Shown here one piece after another: positions 36,801 through 49,198 of a DNA stretch of 64,000 bases; the first letter of the stretch is position 1, and each line of letters starts with the position of its first letter. The notes under the pieces are model-generated. The model searched no databases and had not been told where the DNA came from. It saw only the letters and a program-made list of their open reading frames with translations. Source of the DNA: Lutjanus erythropterus (Eukaryota; Chordata; Actinopteri; Lutjaniformes; Lutjanidae); NCBI GenBank assembly GCA_020091685.1, contig CM034595.1, positions 10,960,025-11,024,024 on the forward strand. The letters run 5' to 3'. The translations under genes were made by a program, and so were the position numbers.

Positions 36801-38978
36801 TCAGAAAAATGCTCCTATTGGGCCATCTACACAGTTAAAGTTTAACAAATAACCCACTGGCTATAAACATTTTTGATTTCCCGCACTGTCAGACAACACA
36901 TTGTACGAGGCAGTTTTTTTTCTGGCATAATCTGGCCTTTACTTTGTGTTTACTCCTGTAGTCTGGTGTTCATAGAACAACCACAATTAAAAAAACAGGG
37001 TTTTGAGTCAGCTTGGAAGTGGGCCGAGCTGTTCTTGATTTGTGGCTAGAATTAAACATGAACTACTAACCATAAGAGGAAACCTGATTTATTTCCACTT
37101 CATAACACCCATTTCCCTTATTTTAATATATGTCATATTTTCTTGTTTGACTTCTCTTTTGGGATCTCTGATGGATGAGGTCAAGTCTAGTCTGCTTCAT
37201 TTTCACCCTTTTTTTTTGCTTTTTAATGACAGAGAATTTAGATATCACATACAGGCAAATGATTGTATGCTAAATTTTGTACTATAAAGTATAATGGTGT
37301 TGCAGGATGCCATATCGAGGTACCAAACACTGTTTCTCAGACTGTGAAAGAGAAAGAGGGAATTGATGATTTGTCTAACACAGACTGCTGAAGCTTCACA
37401 GTTGCTTTGACTGAACTTTTAGAATGCATTTTACACAGAATGAAAGATCTGAGCCTCTCCTTTAATGGACGTATAGGCACATACAGTACATTGGCATGCA
37501 GGTAGATATGAGCGAGTGTACAAGCTGTACATTAAGAGACAAGAGAAGGCAATTATAAGAATGTTGGCATTCAAAGAGAACGAAGGTCATGTGTGAGAGA
37601 TGTTTACAAGTAAAGTGGTTGAATGTGTGGAGCAAAACTTATTACTTACTGTACATTTTCATTAAATACCCCGTGAAGTTTAAACTGACATCTGAACAGA
37701 CTCTTTACATTGATATATGGTACATTTTAATACAGCACTGTAGTACAACAAGTGTTGCGTTTTAGATGTGTCCTGCGTGGCAGGAAAGCACTTTATATTT
37801 GAACCGAGTAGCTCCACTGAGATTAAGAGTCATTTTTGCCAAGTGGCCAAAAGAGAAACATTACAAGAAGCAATACTGCAGTTAAAAAAAAAAAAAACAC
37901 ATGATGATTGAATCCGAACTAAAAATATACTACATGAGCACTCAGACCCAGAATGACCTTATACATAAAATGATTTGAACCTCAAATCAATACACTGCTA
38001 CACTGCCCAGTTTTTGTGCAGCTTTACAGAAGGCATATTGAAATACCCCTCCTTCTACAGTATGCACACAAAGACGTAGTGTAGTGCTTGCCTCTGTAGT
38101 GTTTCCCTGAGTTTGTTTCTATCTCTTCTGATAGCTCATATCAGTCTGTGCACAGAACTAAGCCTGAGTGGGCTACAGTGTAAATATCCCAGACCTATTA
38201 TTACTCCAACAAAATGTTCCTAGCCGTTGTCAAGCCACTAAGTACAAAATGGTGAATTGCAGACACGAAGAGAGATAATTGCCACTCACACTGGAAATTT
38301 GGCAAGCGCCTTCCCCACGAGACCCGGATGAAATGGTGCTTCAACCCCCGAAACTGTCATTCTTAATGAAATGGTAATTACAAACCCAGCGGAACAGCTG
38401 AGGGGCCTGCCGGGGCCCACGGAGCCCAACTACCAGAATAAACCTGCTACAACAACCTGCAGAGAGGAGGGAGAGCGGGAGGGAGGAGGAGGAGGGGGAG
38501 AGAAAGACGATATAAAGCGGGAGAGAGGTTCAGGTAGGCAGAAACACTGAGAATCTGAGATTTATTTCAATTGTGAAATGTAATACACACTCCAGGTTGG
38601 AGTGTGCTGTACACTGGGACCCTCATCAATAACGCCGGCTGTGTGGAAGGCAGGAGGGGAGGTTGGTTAAAAGCGCCCACACAGTCTGGGTAATTGATTG
38701 CTTTGTAAGTGAACGTGTCTTTAACCTTTGGGAGGTCAGGCCCAGTCGGACACCATCAGTCCTGCCTGGGGTTGAACCGCTTCCAGCCGTTTGTCTTCCG
38801 CTGCTCCCTCGTCTCAGGGCCGATTTGTCAAGCATGAGATGTTTTGGGTGTTTAGATTACAGGCGAGATGGGAAAACAAAGGCAAAATGCCACCCCAAAC
38901 AAAAGGCCTGAGCCTGGATCTCCCACTGATCTGCATGCCGGGCAGGAGGCCAGCTACCTGGGGTGCTGAAACTGAAAA

Positions 38979-39022
38979 GGGAGGAGGGAGGGGAGAGAAG
39001 GGAAAGGAAGGAGGGAGGGGGG
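38979..39022 (+). repeat. G-rich purine tract, G-quadruplex candidate
   Basis: GGGAGGAGGGAGGGGAGAGA then AGGG gives four G runs with short loops, followed by more GGAGGGAGGGGGG. Confidence 0.6.
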
Positions 39023-39036
39023 ACTTTTGCTGAAAC

Positions 39037-39203
39037 AGAGCCACAATGAAACCCCCGAAACACAGCCACTGTGGAGCTTGAACCGGAGCCAGAATGGAGG
39101 CTGAACGGGAGCCAGCATGAGAATTGAACGACAGCCAGGACGGTGACATGAGATAGAGCCGGAATAGCGCCTTGAGATGCAGCCAAAATGGCAGCCAGAG
39201 ACT
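39037..39203 (+). repeat. Degenerate minisatellite, about seven units of 23-25 bp
   Basis: Successive units begin AGAGCCACAATG, ACAGCCACTGTGG, GGAGCCAGAATGG, GGAGCCAGCATGA, ACAGCCAGGACGG, AGAGCCGGAATAG and GCAGCCAAAATGG, each followed by a GCTTGAAC/CTTGAGAT-like half. The period is not a multiple of three throughout, so it is not a coding repeat. Confidence 0.7.
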
Positions 39204-39490
39204 CGGGGGGATAGGAGGGAGCTCGGGGCGGCTAACTGTTTTCTTCACGGCAGTACTCCTCATCACTGGAGATTTTAAAGTGTCCCTTTGCCACCCTCCC
39301 AGGTACTTAGGGCTGTCTGTCTGTCAGGCTGTTAGAGAGTGACTAAAGATGATTTATCTCTCAGATTATCAGGGCCAGTAGCTACGCCGTCGCTCACACG
39401 ATGCCCCGGAGAGACAGGTCAGAAACAGACAACACCTTCCAGGACCGACACTCTGACACCGCTTTTCTTATGAGGAAAGAGCCATTTAAA

Positions 39491-40299
39491 CACTCTTAGA
39501 AATATAGGTTCTTCCTGAAGGGCTGAGGTTCTAACCAGAACCATCTCCTTCTGAAGAACACTTCACTGAAGTAAGGGTTTATCATGTTCCATGAAGAGCC
39601 ATTTTCATCCTTTTAACCGTTTTTAGAGGAGAGAGTTCTTCAAGGACTGTTAACATTGTTGAAGAACTCTTTCATCAAGGGTTCATCAAGGGTTTTTGTA
39701 CCATAATGTAAACAGGTTCTCAGTAGAACCCCCTGAATGTATTCTAGATAAAACCCTTGAATATAAAAAAGTTCCTAGTAGAACCCCTTGGTGGGTTCTA
39801 AAACCCTTGGAATACAACCAGGATCTCTGTAGAACCCTCTTAGTTAGTTTTTGGTAAACCTTTGGAATATAAAAGAGATCTCACTAGAACCCAGTTTGTG
39901 GGTTCTATATAAAAGGCAGAACCCCCTGGGTTTTAGATAAAACCCTTGAAATATGAAATAGTTCTCCATAAAACTCTTGAGTGTCTTCTAGATAAAAATC
40001 TGTAGAATAAAAAATAAAAGGTTCTTGATAGAACCCCCAGGGTAGATTCTAGGTGGAATATAAAAGTATGGACCATAAATAGGTTCCCTTGGAATATAAA
40101 AAGGTTCTTAATAGAACCCTTTGGATGGGTTCATGTTGGCACCTTTAAATGTGGAAAGGTTCTGGATAGAACTTCTAGATAGAGTTATGATATCACACCA
40201 TAGAAGGGTTGTCTGTAGAACTTGGGAACAAGTCAAAGAACCCTTTATAGTTCTAGTTCTTTCTTTCTTTCTTTTATTTGTTGCTGACCTGCACCTTTA
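39491..40299 (+). mobile_element. AGAACC/GGTTCT-rich DNA element, copy 1
   Basis: It begins CACTCTTAGAAATATAGG and has a head with TTCCTGAAGGGCTGAGG and TTTTTGTACCATAATGTAAA shared with copy 2. A run of about 55-65-base units (GGTTCTCAGTAGAACCCCCT, then AGATAAAACCCTTGAATAT) follows. Each unit holds an inverted GGTTCT/AGAACC pair. It ends near TGCACCTTTAAA, where copy 2 has TGCACCTTTATTTCC, so the 3' terminus is lost. No ORF. Confidence 0.7.
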
Positions 40300-41223
40300 A
40301 ACATGCTGACAGGAGAAAGTCAAACTCACGTCTTGCGAAGCACATGTGTGGATTATGGCTGTGTGTTTATTTTCAGACGTGATATTTCGTCACCGTAAGG
40401 CAAAAGCAGCTTGTTCTTGCATGTTTGTGTCAGTGTGTTTTTGTTATGTTATGAACAAGTGGGTGTGTGCACATGCAAGAGTGTGTGTGTTTGTGTCAAA
40501 GCACAAGGTGCTGTGTGTGCCTGCCAGTTCCATCTGCTGTTCTATTACCATAGACGTGATGTACCTGCCACTTCCCTCCTCAGCTGAGGTGTGTGTGCGC
40601 ATGTGTGTGTGTGTGTGTTGTATTCTCCCATCCTGTTGTTAGATCTGACAACCACTAACATAGACTTGTGGTGAAAAAAAAGGGAGAAAAAATACTCTCA
40701 AGTTCCAGATCCCTCCCTGTGTCTGACAGACAGACTGTCTGGGACTGTGGAACAGCTACACTCCTCTCCTACCTTACACTCCTCACCTCACTCCTCTGCC
40801 AGGGTTTAAGCAGCCAAGTGGTGTATTTTGACACTATTCTCTAAAGTGGAGCATATTCTCAACACAATATGATATTCTTATTCTTACAGAAGGTTCTCAG
40901 ATTTGTTTGGTTCAGGCTCATTTATATTTGCATGCTCCATTAGGTATGTAGGTGATCCTTTCCTGTCCACACTGTCTTACAATGTGTTCAAGAGTAACAT
41001 AACATGAATTTAAATAGCCTAATAGGGCCGGTATTGTTTGAAAGTCCGTCCACATTCAAGCAGGGCTCAAACATCATTCTAAATAAGTTTGTGTTAAGTT
41101 TGAAAAGAGAGACTGAAGGATAAGATTTAAAAAAAAGTGAAAAGTCTCTGGCCTCCATGCGGCTTTCTTCTGTTTACTAAACCAATTTTCGGGCATGTTT
41201 CTGGTATCAAACTTGATACATCT

Positions 41224-41254
<31 letters not shown>

Positions 41255-41688
41255 AATCAGAAAGGGAACCTCGTCGTAGTATCATGTAACACAAGAAGCC
41301 AATATCTTTGCCTAAATAAAATGGTCCAAATTTGACAAACAGAAACTATCTGATGAAAGAACAATGCCCCTTTTCAACCAAATATTCCCAGAAACCAAAA
41401 AGACACAGGAACTAAACTCAGTAAATATCATATGTCAGAAACTGAACTCCCTTTTGTTCATTCCTTGTTGCATGTCTACTGCATCCAAAGAACTGTAAAG
41501 TTTAGGCAAATATAGTCCAGTAATTTATAAAAACAGTAGCAGCATTTGAGACAAAATTTGCAGCTAAGGAAATAACACAACACAACAGTGTTGCACAAGA
41601 GAAGAAAGTGACTGTGAGCACTGCATATTCTGCCCTGAAACTTGCTGGTCCATCAAAATGTCCAAGCCCCAGGACAAGGTCTATTTGG
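40300..41688. other. Anonymous sequence
   Basis: TG-rich sequence lies at 40440-40620 and an A-rich run at about 41225-41257. No exon was recognised. Confidence 0.35.
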
Positions 41689-42285
41689 CAGAGGTGGGAT
41701 CAAGTCAAGTCCCAAGCCCTAAACTTTGAGTTTAGAGTCCTAAACGAGTCATAATGCGCTCTTCAGAAAGTGTAATGCCATTTTAACAACAGAGCCTCAA
41801 CTTACTGTTATTTGTAAAACTTCAAATGTTGAATGAAGTTGGAAGCGTTTGTGTCACAGTGAGTAATTTTCAACCTGCATATTTTGCATACTACAATTCA
41901 TTTTTTAGTAGTTTTTGTGTGTAAACAAAATTGTCTTTGGTATCATTTTTTTCCAACTGGATCTCACTAGTGTAGTTCTTCACGGTTCTCTCGTGCAACC
42001 TGATAGGATGCTGCCAGATTGGTTCTAACAAAGTGGCTCTGAGGAATTAAGTGTAGACTTACTGGGAATGAATAGTGTTAATGTTAGCTGATTCAATGAA
42101 TTGATTAATGAATTCACATTTTAAATTACATACTTTAAAGTGTTTCCAAGTCAAGAGTCTTGAGTCCAAGTCTGTGTGAAGTGGAGTTGCATGTCTTTTT
42201 TTTGATTTTGTCTAAAAGTCTGAAATAATCACAATTATGACTCAAGTCTGACTCAAGTCCAAGTCATGTTACGCAAGTCCCTCTG
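41689..42285. mobile_element. MITE of the AAGTCAAGTCCCAAG type
   Basis: Left CAGAGGTGGGATCAAGTCAA and right GTCATGTTACGCAAGTCC then CTCTG are inverted ends. TCAAGAGTCTTGAGTCCAAG and other AAGTC words recur inside. It is a recognisable fish repeat. Confidence 0.6.
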
Positions 42286-44133
42286 CTGTGTGGTGCCAGG
42301 AATCCTGGGTCCTCCTGTCACTGGTTTCTGGACCTCTGGAAAAGTTACCACAGTGGGAATGGGCTACAAGTAAACACACACATTTCAGCCAGTAACAAAA
42401 TAAATAAGTTCAATCCATAGTCCTAATCATAAAACAAGAGAAGCAAACAAACATTGGGCAGTCAGTGCCGCTATAAGATAACATGCCATCCCAGAAGAAC
42501 CAAGTAATAAAGAGCTGAAGTCAGAATTTTATCTCCTTGCGTTTTTCCCACATTTATCACTGTAAATAAAGTGGTGTGGTCGTGTTTGGAAAATATGTTG
42601 AGAAAAGTCTGGTTTGTTCCCATTTGGTCTGTCTGTGAATTGACTGAAGATCAATAAACTCCCAACTCTGTCAGCTCTTTATAAATCTGGATGAATATGT
42701 AGTTCAAAGAGTGCGTGTGCATTTTGCAGTTTCATGTTTATATGTATTTTTTTTTGTGAAAAGAGAGCGTGTGTGTGTGCGGGTTTTTGTGAGCTTGCAC
42801 CAATGTAAGGGATATGCAATATGTGCGTGTGTGAAATGTGAGCGCGCACACACCTAATGCATTCTGGCAAGCCATTTCCATTTCATGCAAGGCCATAGAT
42901 CGTCCGAGGGTAGCAGGTCCCTCTCTCTCTGTCTTTCCCTCCCTCGGTCTCCCTGGTGGGGTTGTAAAACTGGCCTTGTGTCTCTGCCCCAGCCAGATAG
43001 ATTAATTAATTATCCAGACCTCCTGTTTTTTCATCGCTGAGCCAATTACTCCGTGACGGAGCCTGTGCTCTATATACGTGTGTTTTAGAAGACAGAGAGA
43101 AAGTGTGTGCACGTGTGTGAGAGTGTGTGTGCAGGGAAATTACAGCCATAGCTCATCCACAGACTAACAATCCCACTCTCGCTTAATGTTAGAGTAGCTA
43201 TGCCATGATATTGTTTCCTGTGAAAGGAGTGTAGATCTACTGTATGTGTGCATAATTGTTCCCTAATTGAGAGGAAGTGGAAGCTCTTAGTGTGTGTGTT
43301 TGAGTAAGTGTGTGTGTTTATGGGGGGGTCTGAGTAGGCCAGTCATGAGCCATTTCCCTTGACCTCAAATCATGATTGTTATCTAGATATAATAGACACA
43401 AGCACTTTAAAAATTATTAATTGTGTCAGCTTTAAAAAGTTAGTGTCTGGGCTGACTGAATTTGAAAAGACAAGTTGAGGCAAAACAAATAAACTTTTCT
43501 AGTCAAATAATCTTGATACTGAGCCAGTTGTTCTTGAGAAAACATGTTCAATAAGCTTAAGATATTAAGTTGAACCGACAACTGACACACATTACACACA
43601 AATTTGATTCCTTTTTACATTTTCTCAGTTTGAAAAGTCACTAATTAATTTCACACAAAGAAAATACAGCTGCAGAGGGTAGTGACTGAATTCAATACCA
43701 GCATTCATCATGGTTCGCTGTTATATAATTATCTGAAAAACAATCAGCCACGACTTTTCTTAAAGTGTATTAGAGACACAGCAAGTTTTCATCAAACGTG
43801 TGTTCTTCAAACTTTACAAAAGAAGGTTCTCAGGAGAGTTGTAACTTTCAAGCTATGCATACCAGGAAGTCTCCTAATCCACTGATGATGTTTCATGAGT
43901 TGATTGAACTCTGGACAGTACCATCATTCAACTCATAGTTTAAAGTCAAAGATTTCAAGTTGGAAGAACAAAGGTTAGTTGATTCCACTAAATTCCTGTA
44001 TGATTTTTGTGGCCTGTTCGCTCTTCTCTTTATTCCTCATGAACGTCCTCTTTGTTGTTTTGTGGAATTTGGCTCATCCTTTGCGAGTTTGAAGTAATTT
44101 AGTGCTCCAGTTGTACGCAGAGATGCAAAATGT

Positions 44134-44174
<41 letters not shown>

Positions 44175-45505
44175 ATTGATGGGTCAGCAGACAAACCGGG
44201 CTGAATGAGCCAAGTGCGTGTTTGTGTGTGTTTGTGTGTGTTTGTGTGTGACATACAGCAACTCGCCCTGAGGGACAGGGGAAGCGGAGCGCTGCACCTC
44301 CTGCAGGGGGTGCCGTGTCTCCCGGCAGGGGGGTGCAGCAGGCAAACAGAGGGGTGCCTGTACACCCCTCCATCCTCCAAACCCCTACTCACACACACAC
44401 ACGCACACACACAAACACCACCCCACTCCACCCTGCTGCGCTACAAGACGGGTGGGGGGTTGTAGGGACCCTGTGCTCTTCTCAACCTCCACTAATGCAT
44501 AATTCATGTACAACTAGCAATTTTGATATTTTACTAGGGGGGTAGAAACAGAGAAGAAATTTCAAAATAAAATTCCACAACAGCCTGCGCACTCATCCTC
44601 CTCAAGTCTCTCTTTTCTCGTTCAGAATTAAATTATGTCGCTGCCATGATTAGCTGACAGCAAGTTGCTGGCAACATAAATCTGCTCTGGAGTTTGCAGA
44701 GCCAAAGTCTCAACCTCTCATACATATCAACATTTGCAGCAATACTTACAACATTTTTCATTTTTATTAGGTTGTATTGCACAAATTCCTGGAAAGCAGA
44801 GAAATGACGACAATATTCAGTATTATTTGGTTATCTCTAAAGTTGTATTCTCTTTAACAGCTTAGGAAACATACTTAAACCTACTACAAGGATTTTTAAC
44901 TGGCTAAGAAATACTCTCAATGTCTCCACATGACCTATAAAGCAAATGAGACCAACAGCGAGAAGATCATCTGTTTCTGTGTAGTTTTTCTTAATGCCCG
45001 CCAATGAGTTGGATTCTCCATAAAATCACATAAAACGAGCCTGTGTTTACATTTTTCTAGGAAAAGTTACAGCGAGTAATTAAAATGAAGGAGGACATTT
45101 TCCTTTAGTTAATTTTATTGTTGATGTTCACATTTTGTGGTTAAAGCGCTTTTGTCTACAGCAGCTTACAAAATCCAAAAGCTTAAACATTGTTGTTATT
45201 CTCATAACTTAATTAGAATTACTTGACTTTGAACATGACTTTGGACTGATGTCATGTTTCACAAGTCCTGTCATAGAAATTGATGCCTTACTTACTTTGT
45301 GATCTCAGACACCCGAGCTGTGGAACATGGTTAAGTACAATGGATTTATGACTTTATGCAGTACTGCCCTTCTCAAATTCCAAACAAATCTATTTCCCTG
45401 TTTTGGAGGTACATAACATACATTATGGATAACAAGCTGTCCATTTATTTGTCTGTAAATGAGAGAGATGAAAATGAAATAGGTTCATATTAAGCATAAA
45501 AAAGT
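42286..45505. other. Anonymous sequence with TG microsatellites
   Basis: TG-rich stretches occur near 42765-42840 and 43100-43320, and a long TG run at 44138. The block 42990-43080 (AGATTAATTAATTATCC) looks regulatory. No exon was recognised. Confidence 0.4.
44138..44171 (+). repeat. TG microsatellite, about 17 units
   Basis: Uninterrupted TG run; related TTTGTGTGTG units follow at 44218-44250. Confidence 0.9.
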
Positions 45506-45715
45506 GAGTTTGTATTTTGTGACTTTCATGAAATGTACAAGCCCAATTTGTTGGAACAGGAAGGGTTACCTCTCCAATACTTTCCCACATATTGAGTTTT
45601 AGTCAAGTAAGATCAAAAGAAAAAAATAGTAGATTAGGTAGGTTTCTAAGTATTACTACTGTCTTCACATATGTAGTGTTGGAGTCTTTATAATAATAAA
45701 TATTTGGACCTCAAA
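45506..45715 (+). repeat. Local duplication family, unit 1 (partial)
   Basis: TTGTGACTTTCATGAAATGT and TTGAGTTTTAGTCAAGTAAG, then a TATTACTACTG block, align to 47955-48120 in the same order. Confidence 0.55.
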
Positions 45716-45978
45716 TGGTGAGGAAGTAAAGGCAATGCCAACAAAAAAAAAAGGGTTAATTGATAAATAATAAATACCTTGTGGGAACGTGTTAATTCTT
45801 AAATATGGCTTAAATATTGTTTCTGTGTATTCATAAAATGAATACTTTTTATGCATGTTGACTTTGCAAGATATAATTTGATAGACTGAGGTCATTACCA
45901 TAGCAAATGAGCTCCAATGCATCAACAGCGGCATATTCAACTTTCCTTTAAACTAAAGACATTATCGTCTTTATCTTT

Positions 45979-46623
45979 TAAAGGACCAGTGTGTAGGATT
46001 TAATGGCATCTTACAGTGAGCTTGTACATGGCTAAACTGTTTAGTTTGATTATCAAACACTGATACTGTGATCAGGCACAGATTTGTGGCAGTAGTAGTT
46101 CATTTTGTGTTGTGTTTAAAATCCCACTGACTAGATAGCAGTGTTGTTATCTAACTTCACTGTTCTGGTTGCATAAAAACTTTTCAAACTCTTTTATAGA
46201 TTTTATAGATGTGGTGGTGGGTTCTTTATACTATGACAGTTTTTCTAAAATTAGATTTTAAAAAAAACAATTTATCACCTTATTTACAATATTGCAATAT
46301 ATTGAATCACAAACTTGATACCGTGATGTGTATCGAATGATCACATTCTTGCCAACAAACAATCCTACATCTAAGTTTGGTGGGATTCTACAGTGCTCAC
46401 CAAAGTTGTGCAAACCGTGAAAGGCTATATCTATATCTTCCATTTTGGGCTACTGTAGAAACAAGACGGAGCAACATGGCAGCCTCCTTAGAAGAAGACT
46501 CACCCACTCTGTAGATATAAACGACTCATTCCACGCCAACGAAAGCACGATGACTCTTATTTTGTAGGTGATTATACGCTAAAGCCAATAGATCCCAGTA
46601 GTATCTTACAGACCGGACCTTTA
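45979..46623. mobile_element. MITE copy (CCAGTGTGTAGGATTTA family), both ends present
   Basis: Left end AAAGGACCAGTGTGTAGGAT. The right end read in reverse is AAAGGTCCGGTCTGTAAGAT followed by ATCTATT, so the two ends are inverted repeats. Interior blocks GGGCTACTGTAGAAAC and GGAGCAACATGGC belong to the same family. It is about 645 bp, the most complete copy here. Confidence 0.7.
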
Positions 46624-47660
46624 TTATTGCACGTGGAATACAGAACTTTTGAACTCTGCGTGGTTCTCATGATGAAATAATGTAGCACACATGTCATACC
46701 TTTTAACAAACACACAAAAACAGACCTTGTTTTTGATCGCTACATTTCTGTTTGCTCCATCACATTTAGTGATATGGCATCAAAACTCGTCCCTTTGAAG
46801 AGGCAAACAAAGGCTCCTGGTTCAGTGTTTGCTTTGTCCGGAGTGAAAGAAAAGCACCCGGGACCCGGGAGGGAATCTTATGCCAAGCTTGTAGCGCAGC
46901 GCTCACTCAATCCTCTCTCCTCCTCCCTCCATCAGTCCCTCTCTCTCTTTCCCCACAAGGGCAGAGACATCTAAAAGGACTGTACCTTGGTGTGCGTCCA
47001 ACAAAAGCTCTCTGCTGAATTTCATCCTCTTTTGAATTTGTGTTTGAATAACACTCGAGCTACAAATCAAAATATGTTGGACACTGAGAGTGAGGTCATG
47101 CGGTATAGATCATTGCGGCGTCCAGAGAAGTCTCCTTGTGTAAGAGAAGGGGACGGGTGGCTGCTGCTTTGACTGATGGCTGTGGAGACTGAGGGGGCCG
47201 TTTGGTGCCCGTTCTCCTGAGACTAAGTCCATGCCTGTGCCAAACCCCTCATTTTCCTCCCCGCAATATATTTCATTAAACTTTTAACTCTTTGCAAGGT
47301 AATTCACTTGACATTTTGAGGCTGTGCCGATGAAGGCTGCTGAGTGTTTCTCTCTCTGTAATTTCAAGCCAGACAGATATTTGCCTAATACAGCCTAAAA
47401 AATCTTTTTTTTTCCTCTATAAAAACACACATTCAGAGCAGTTAAAGAGATGAAATTGTATAACATCCAAACCCACAAAGCTGAGCAGCGCGGCACAGCA
47501 TTTCATGGTTACAGCCGTGCAGGTCCCAGTGGCGCAGATATAATTAAGACCTCTTCTTAATTACTTAATAAGCCTAATTAGTAACATTTCTGAGCAGCAG
47601 ATTTGGCTGTGAGAGCGATGGAAATCAGAAGAATGTTAAGTCTATTTGTTATTTCATTTA
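46624..47660. other. Anonymous sequence with one regulatory-looking block
   Basis: The block 47510-47640 (CAGATATAATTAAGACC, CTTCTTAATTACTTAATAAG, CCTAATTAGTAAC) is repeat-free and dense in ATTA/TAAT sites. No exon was recognised. Confidence 0.35.
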
Positions 47661-48120
47661 AATCCTAATGTTAATGAAATTAGGGCATCATGATATAACA
47701 GAAACAAAGCACGCTGGGAGTGACCACAGGGCTAATGCAGTTTCCTGTGCTCCTGATAAACATTCAATTAACAAAGAGGCTACCAAAAGAAAAAAAGAAA
47801 AGAAAATGAACGTAAATATAGTACAGCTACGTGCCACCTTCATCAAGTGTTTATTGTATCCACTCTTCGCTCATTAACCTGTGGCCAAATGTGAAGGAGA
47901 GGTGTGTGAAACTGACTGCTGGGGTCTGCTGTGTTGTGGTCATTTTGTATATTGTGACTTTCATGAAGTATGGCAAGCCCACTTTGTGGCAACAGAAACA
48001 GATACCACTCTAGTAACTGAGTTTTAATAAAGTAAGAAGAAAAGAAAAAAATATTCAGGAGAAAATTGGTATTACTACCATACAGCATTGGGGTCTGTGG
48101 GATGTCAAGTAATAAACGTC
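47661..48120 (+). repeat. Local duplication family, unit 2 (fullest copy)
   Basis: AAATTAGGGCATCATGATAT, ACCACAGGGCTAATGCAG, CACCTTCATCAAGTGTTTAT, GAAACTGACTGCTGGGGTCT and TGTGACTTTCATGAAG recur in the same order at 49199-49502. The second half also aligns to 45506-45715 and 48835-48945. Confidence 0.75.
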
Positions 48121-48529
48121 TGACAGGAATCCAACTTTACTTAAACTTTGTCTCCAAATGATTGTTTGGGGGGGTTAAATAGGAAATCTGTAATATATTT
48201 ACTGTAATAAATCATAAAATGGCCACGATACATTATCAGAGATCAAGGAAACAAGTTAAACTGAAATACTCGCCACAGCTGTGGTACCCCCCTCTGAAAT
48301 TTCTATTCCGGGCTGGAATAACTCTTTTCATATGCCACTTCACATTAATTAGAATTCAAATTAATGCTGAACTTTCGCCAAATGAGTTAGTGTCTGTTTA
48401 TGAGTCATAAGAAATCATTAGTAATCTTGTAGAGTGGTAGATGTTTGTAACAATTAAATAGATATTTTAATGGAGTCTGGCAGGCAGTGAGACAGGCAGT
48501 GTGTGTTTTCAAAGCGGTGGACTTTTGTT

Positions 48530-48800
48530 TTCAGGATAACACTGTTAGCTTTACACAGACAGACAATTGGCAGTTCTAAAAAGCTGACTTACAGTGGAGG
48601 ACTTAAAATCGTGTGTTACTGTCAATTTAAGATGTTGCACTCACCCTGCGCTCCTGCAGTGTTCCTGCAGCCTGCAGAGCTTTCCTTGGTCCTCGTCTCA
48701 AGGGGAGGGGGCAGGGGAAAACAACTTGCTGCAGTCTGTGGCTCCATCTCACTATTTGGACTGCAATACCTTTTTTTTCACGTGCAATTGCTATAATGCT
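48530..48800 (+). repeat. Local duplication family, block B copy 1
   Basis: CAGGATAACACTGTTAGCTT, AAAAGCTGACTTACAG, GGCTCCATCTCACTATTTGG and TGCTCCTTTAAGAC match 48942-49185 in order and strand. Confidence 0.65.
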
Positions 48801-48834
48801 CCTTTAAGACTAATCCTTCTATCCACTCTGTCTT

Positions 48835-48945
48835 TGTCCATTTTTTTATTAGATGTGATGGAAAGTGCATGAAACTGACGCTTGGGGTCTGCTGTGTTGT
48901 GGTCATTTTGTATTTTGTGACTTTCATGAAATGTGCAAGCAGGAT
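48835..48945 (+). repeat. Local duplication family, partial unit between B copies
   Basis: GTGATGGAAAGTGCATGAAA, GCTTGGGGTCTGCTGTGTTG and TTTGTGACTTTCATGAAATG match the second half of the unit at 47661-48120. Confidence 0.65.
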
Positions 48946-49185
48946 AACAGGCTTAACTTTACAATGACAGATAAATGACAGTTATAAACAGCTGACCAAC
49001 TTACAGCAGTGGACTCTGCACCACTTGTTATTGTTAATTTACAATGTTGTGTGCGTCTGGGGTGGGGGGAAACAACTGGCTTCAACTATTCAGCATATTT
49101 AAAATACTGTCTATGGCTCCAACTCACTATTTGGATTGCTGTACAATTTTTTTGAGGTGCATTTGCTACATATTGCTCCTTTAAA
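48942..49185 (+). repeat. Local duplication family, block B copy 2
   Basis: CAGGATAACAGGCTTAACTT, AACAGCTGACCAACTTACAG, GGCTCCAACTCACTATTTGG and TTGCTCCTTTAAAAC match 48530-48800. Confidence 0.65.
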
Positions 49186-49198
49186 ACTATTTATTTTA

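Larger units (their letters stand above)
33440..39030. other. Anonymous intronic sequence, few repeats recognised
   Basis: Contains TG-rich sequence at 33866-34010 and a poly-A run near 37886. Regulatory-looking blocks are at 34400-34520 and 38325-38420 (CTTAATGAAATGGTAATTAC). No exon was recognised in 5.5 kb. Confidence 0.35.

Noticed and set aside
38814-39266. 150-codon minus-strand frame with repeated WL...P pieces
   Set aside because: It is a reading of the 23-25-bp minisatellite and the adjacent purine tract; unit length is not a stable multiple of three and no domain is seen.
44218-44250. Regular TTTGTGTGTG repeats that could suggest a CRISPR-like array
   Set aside because: No spacers; it is a plain extension of the TG microsatellite in a vertebrate genome.
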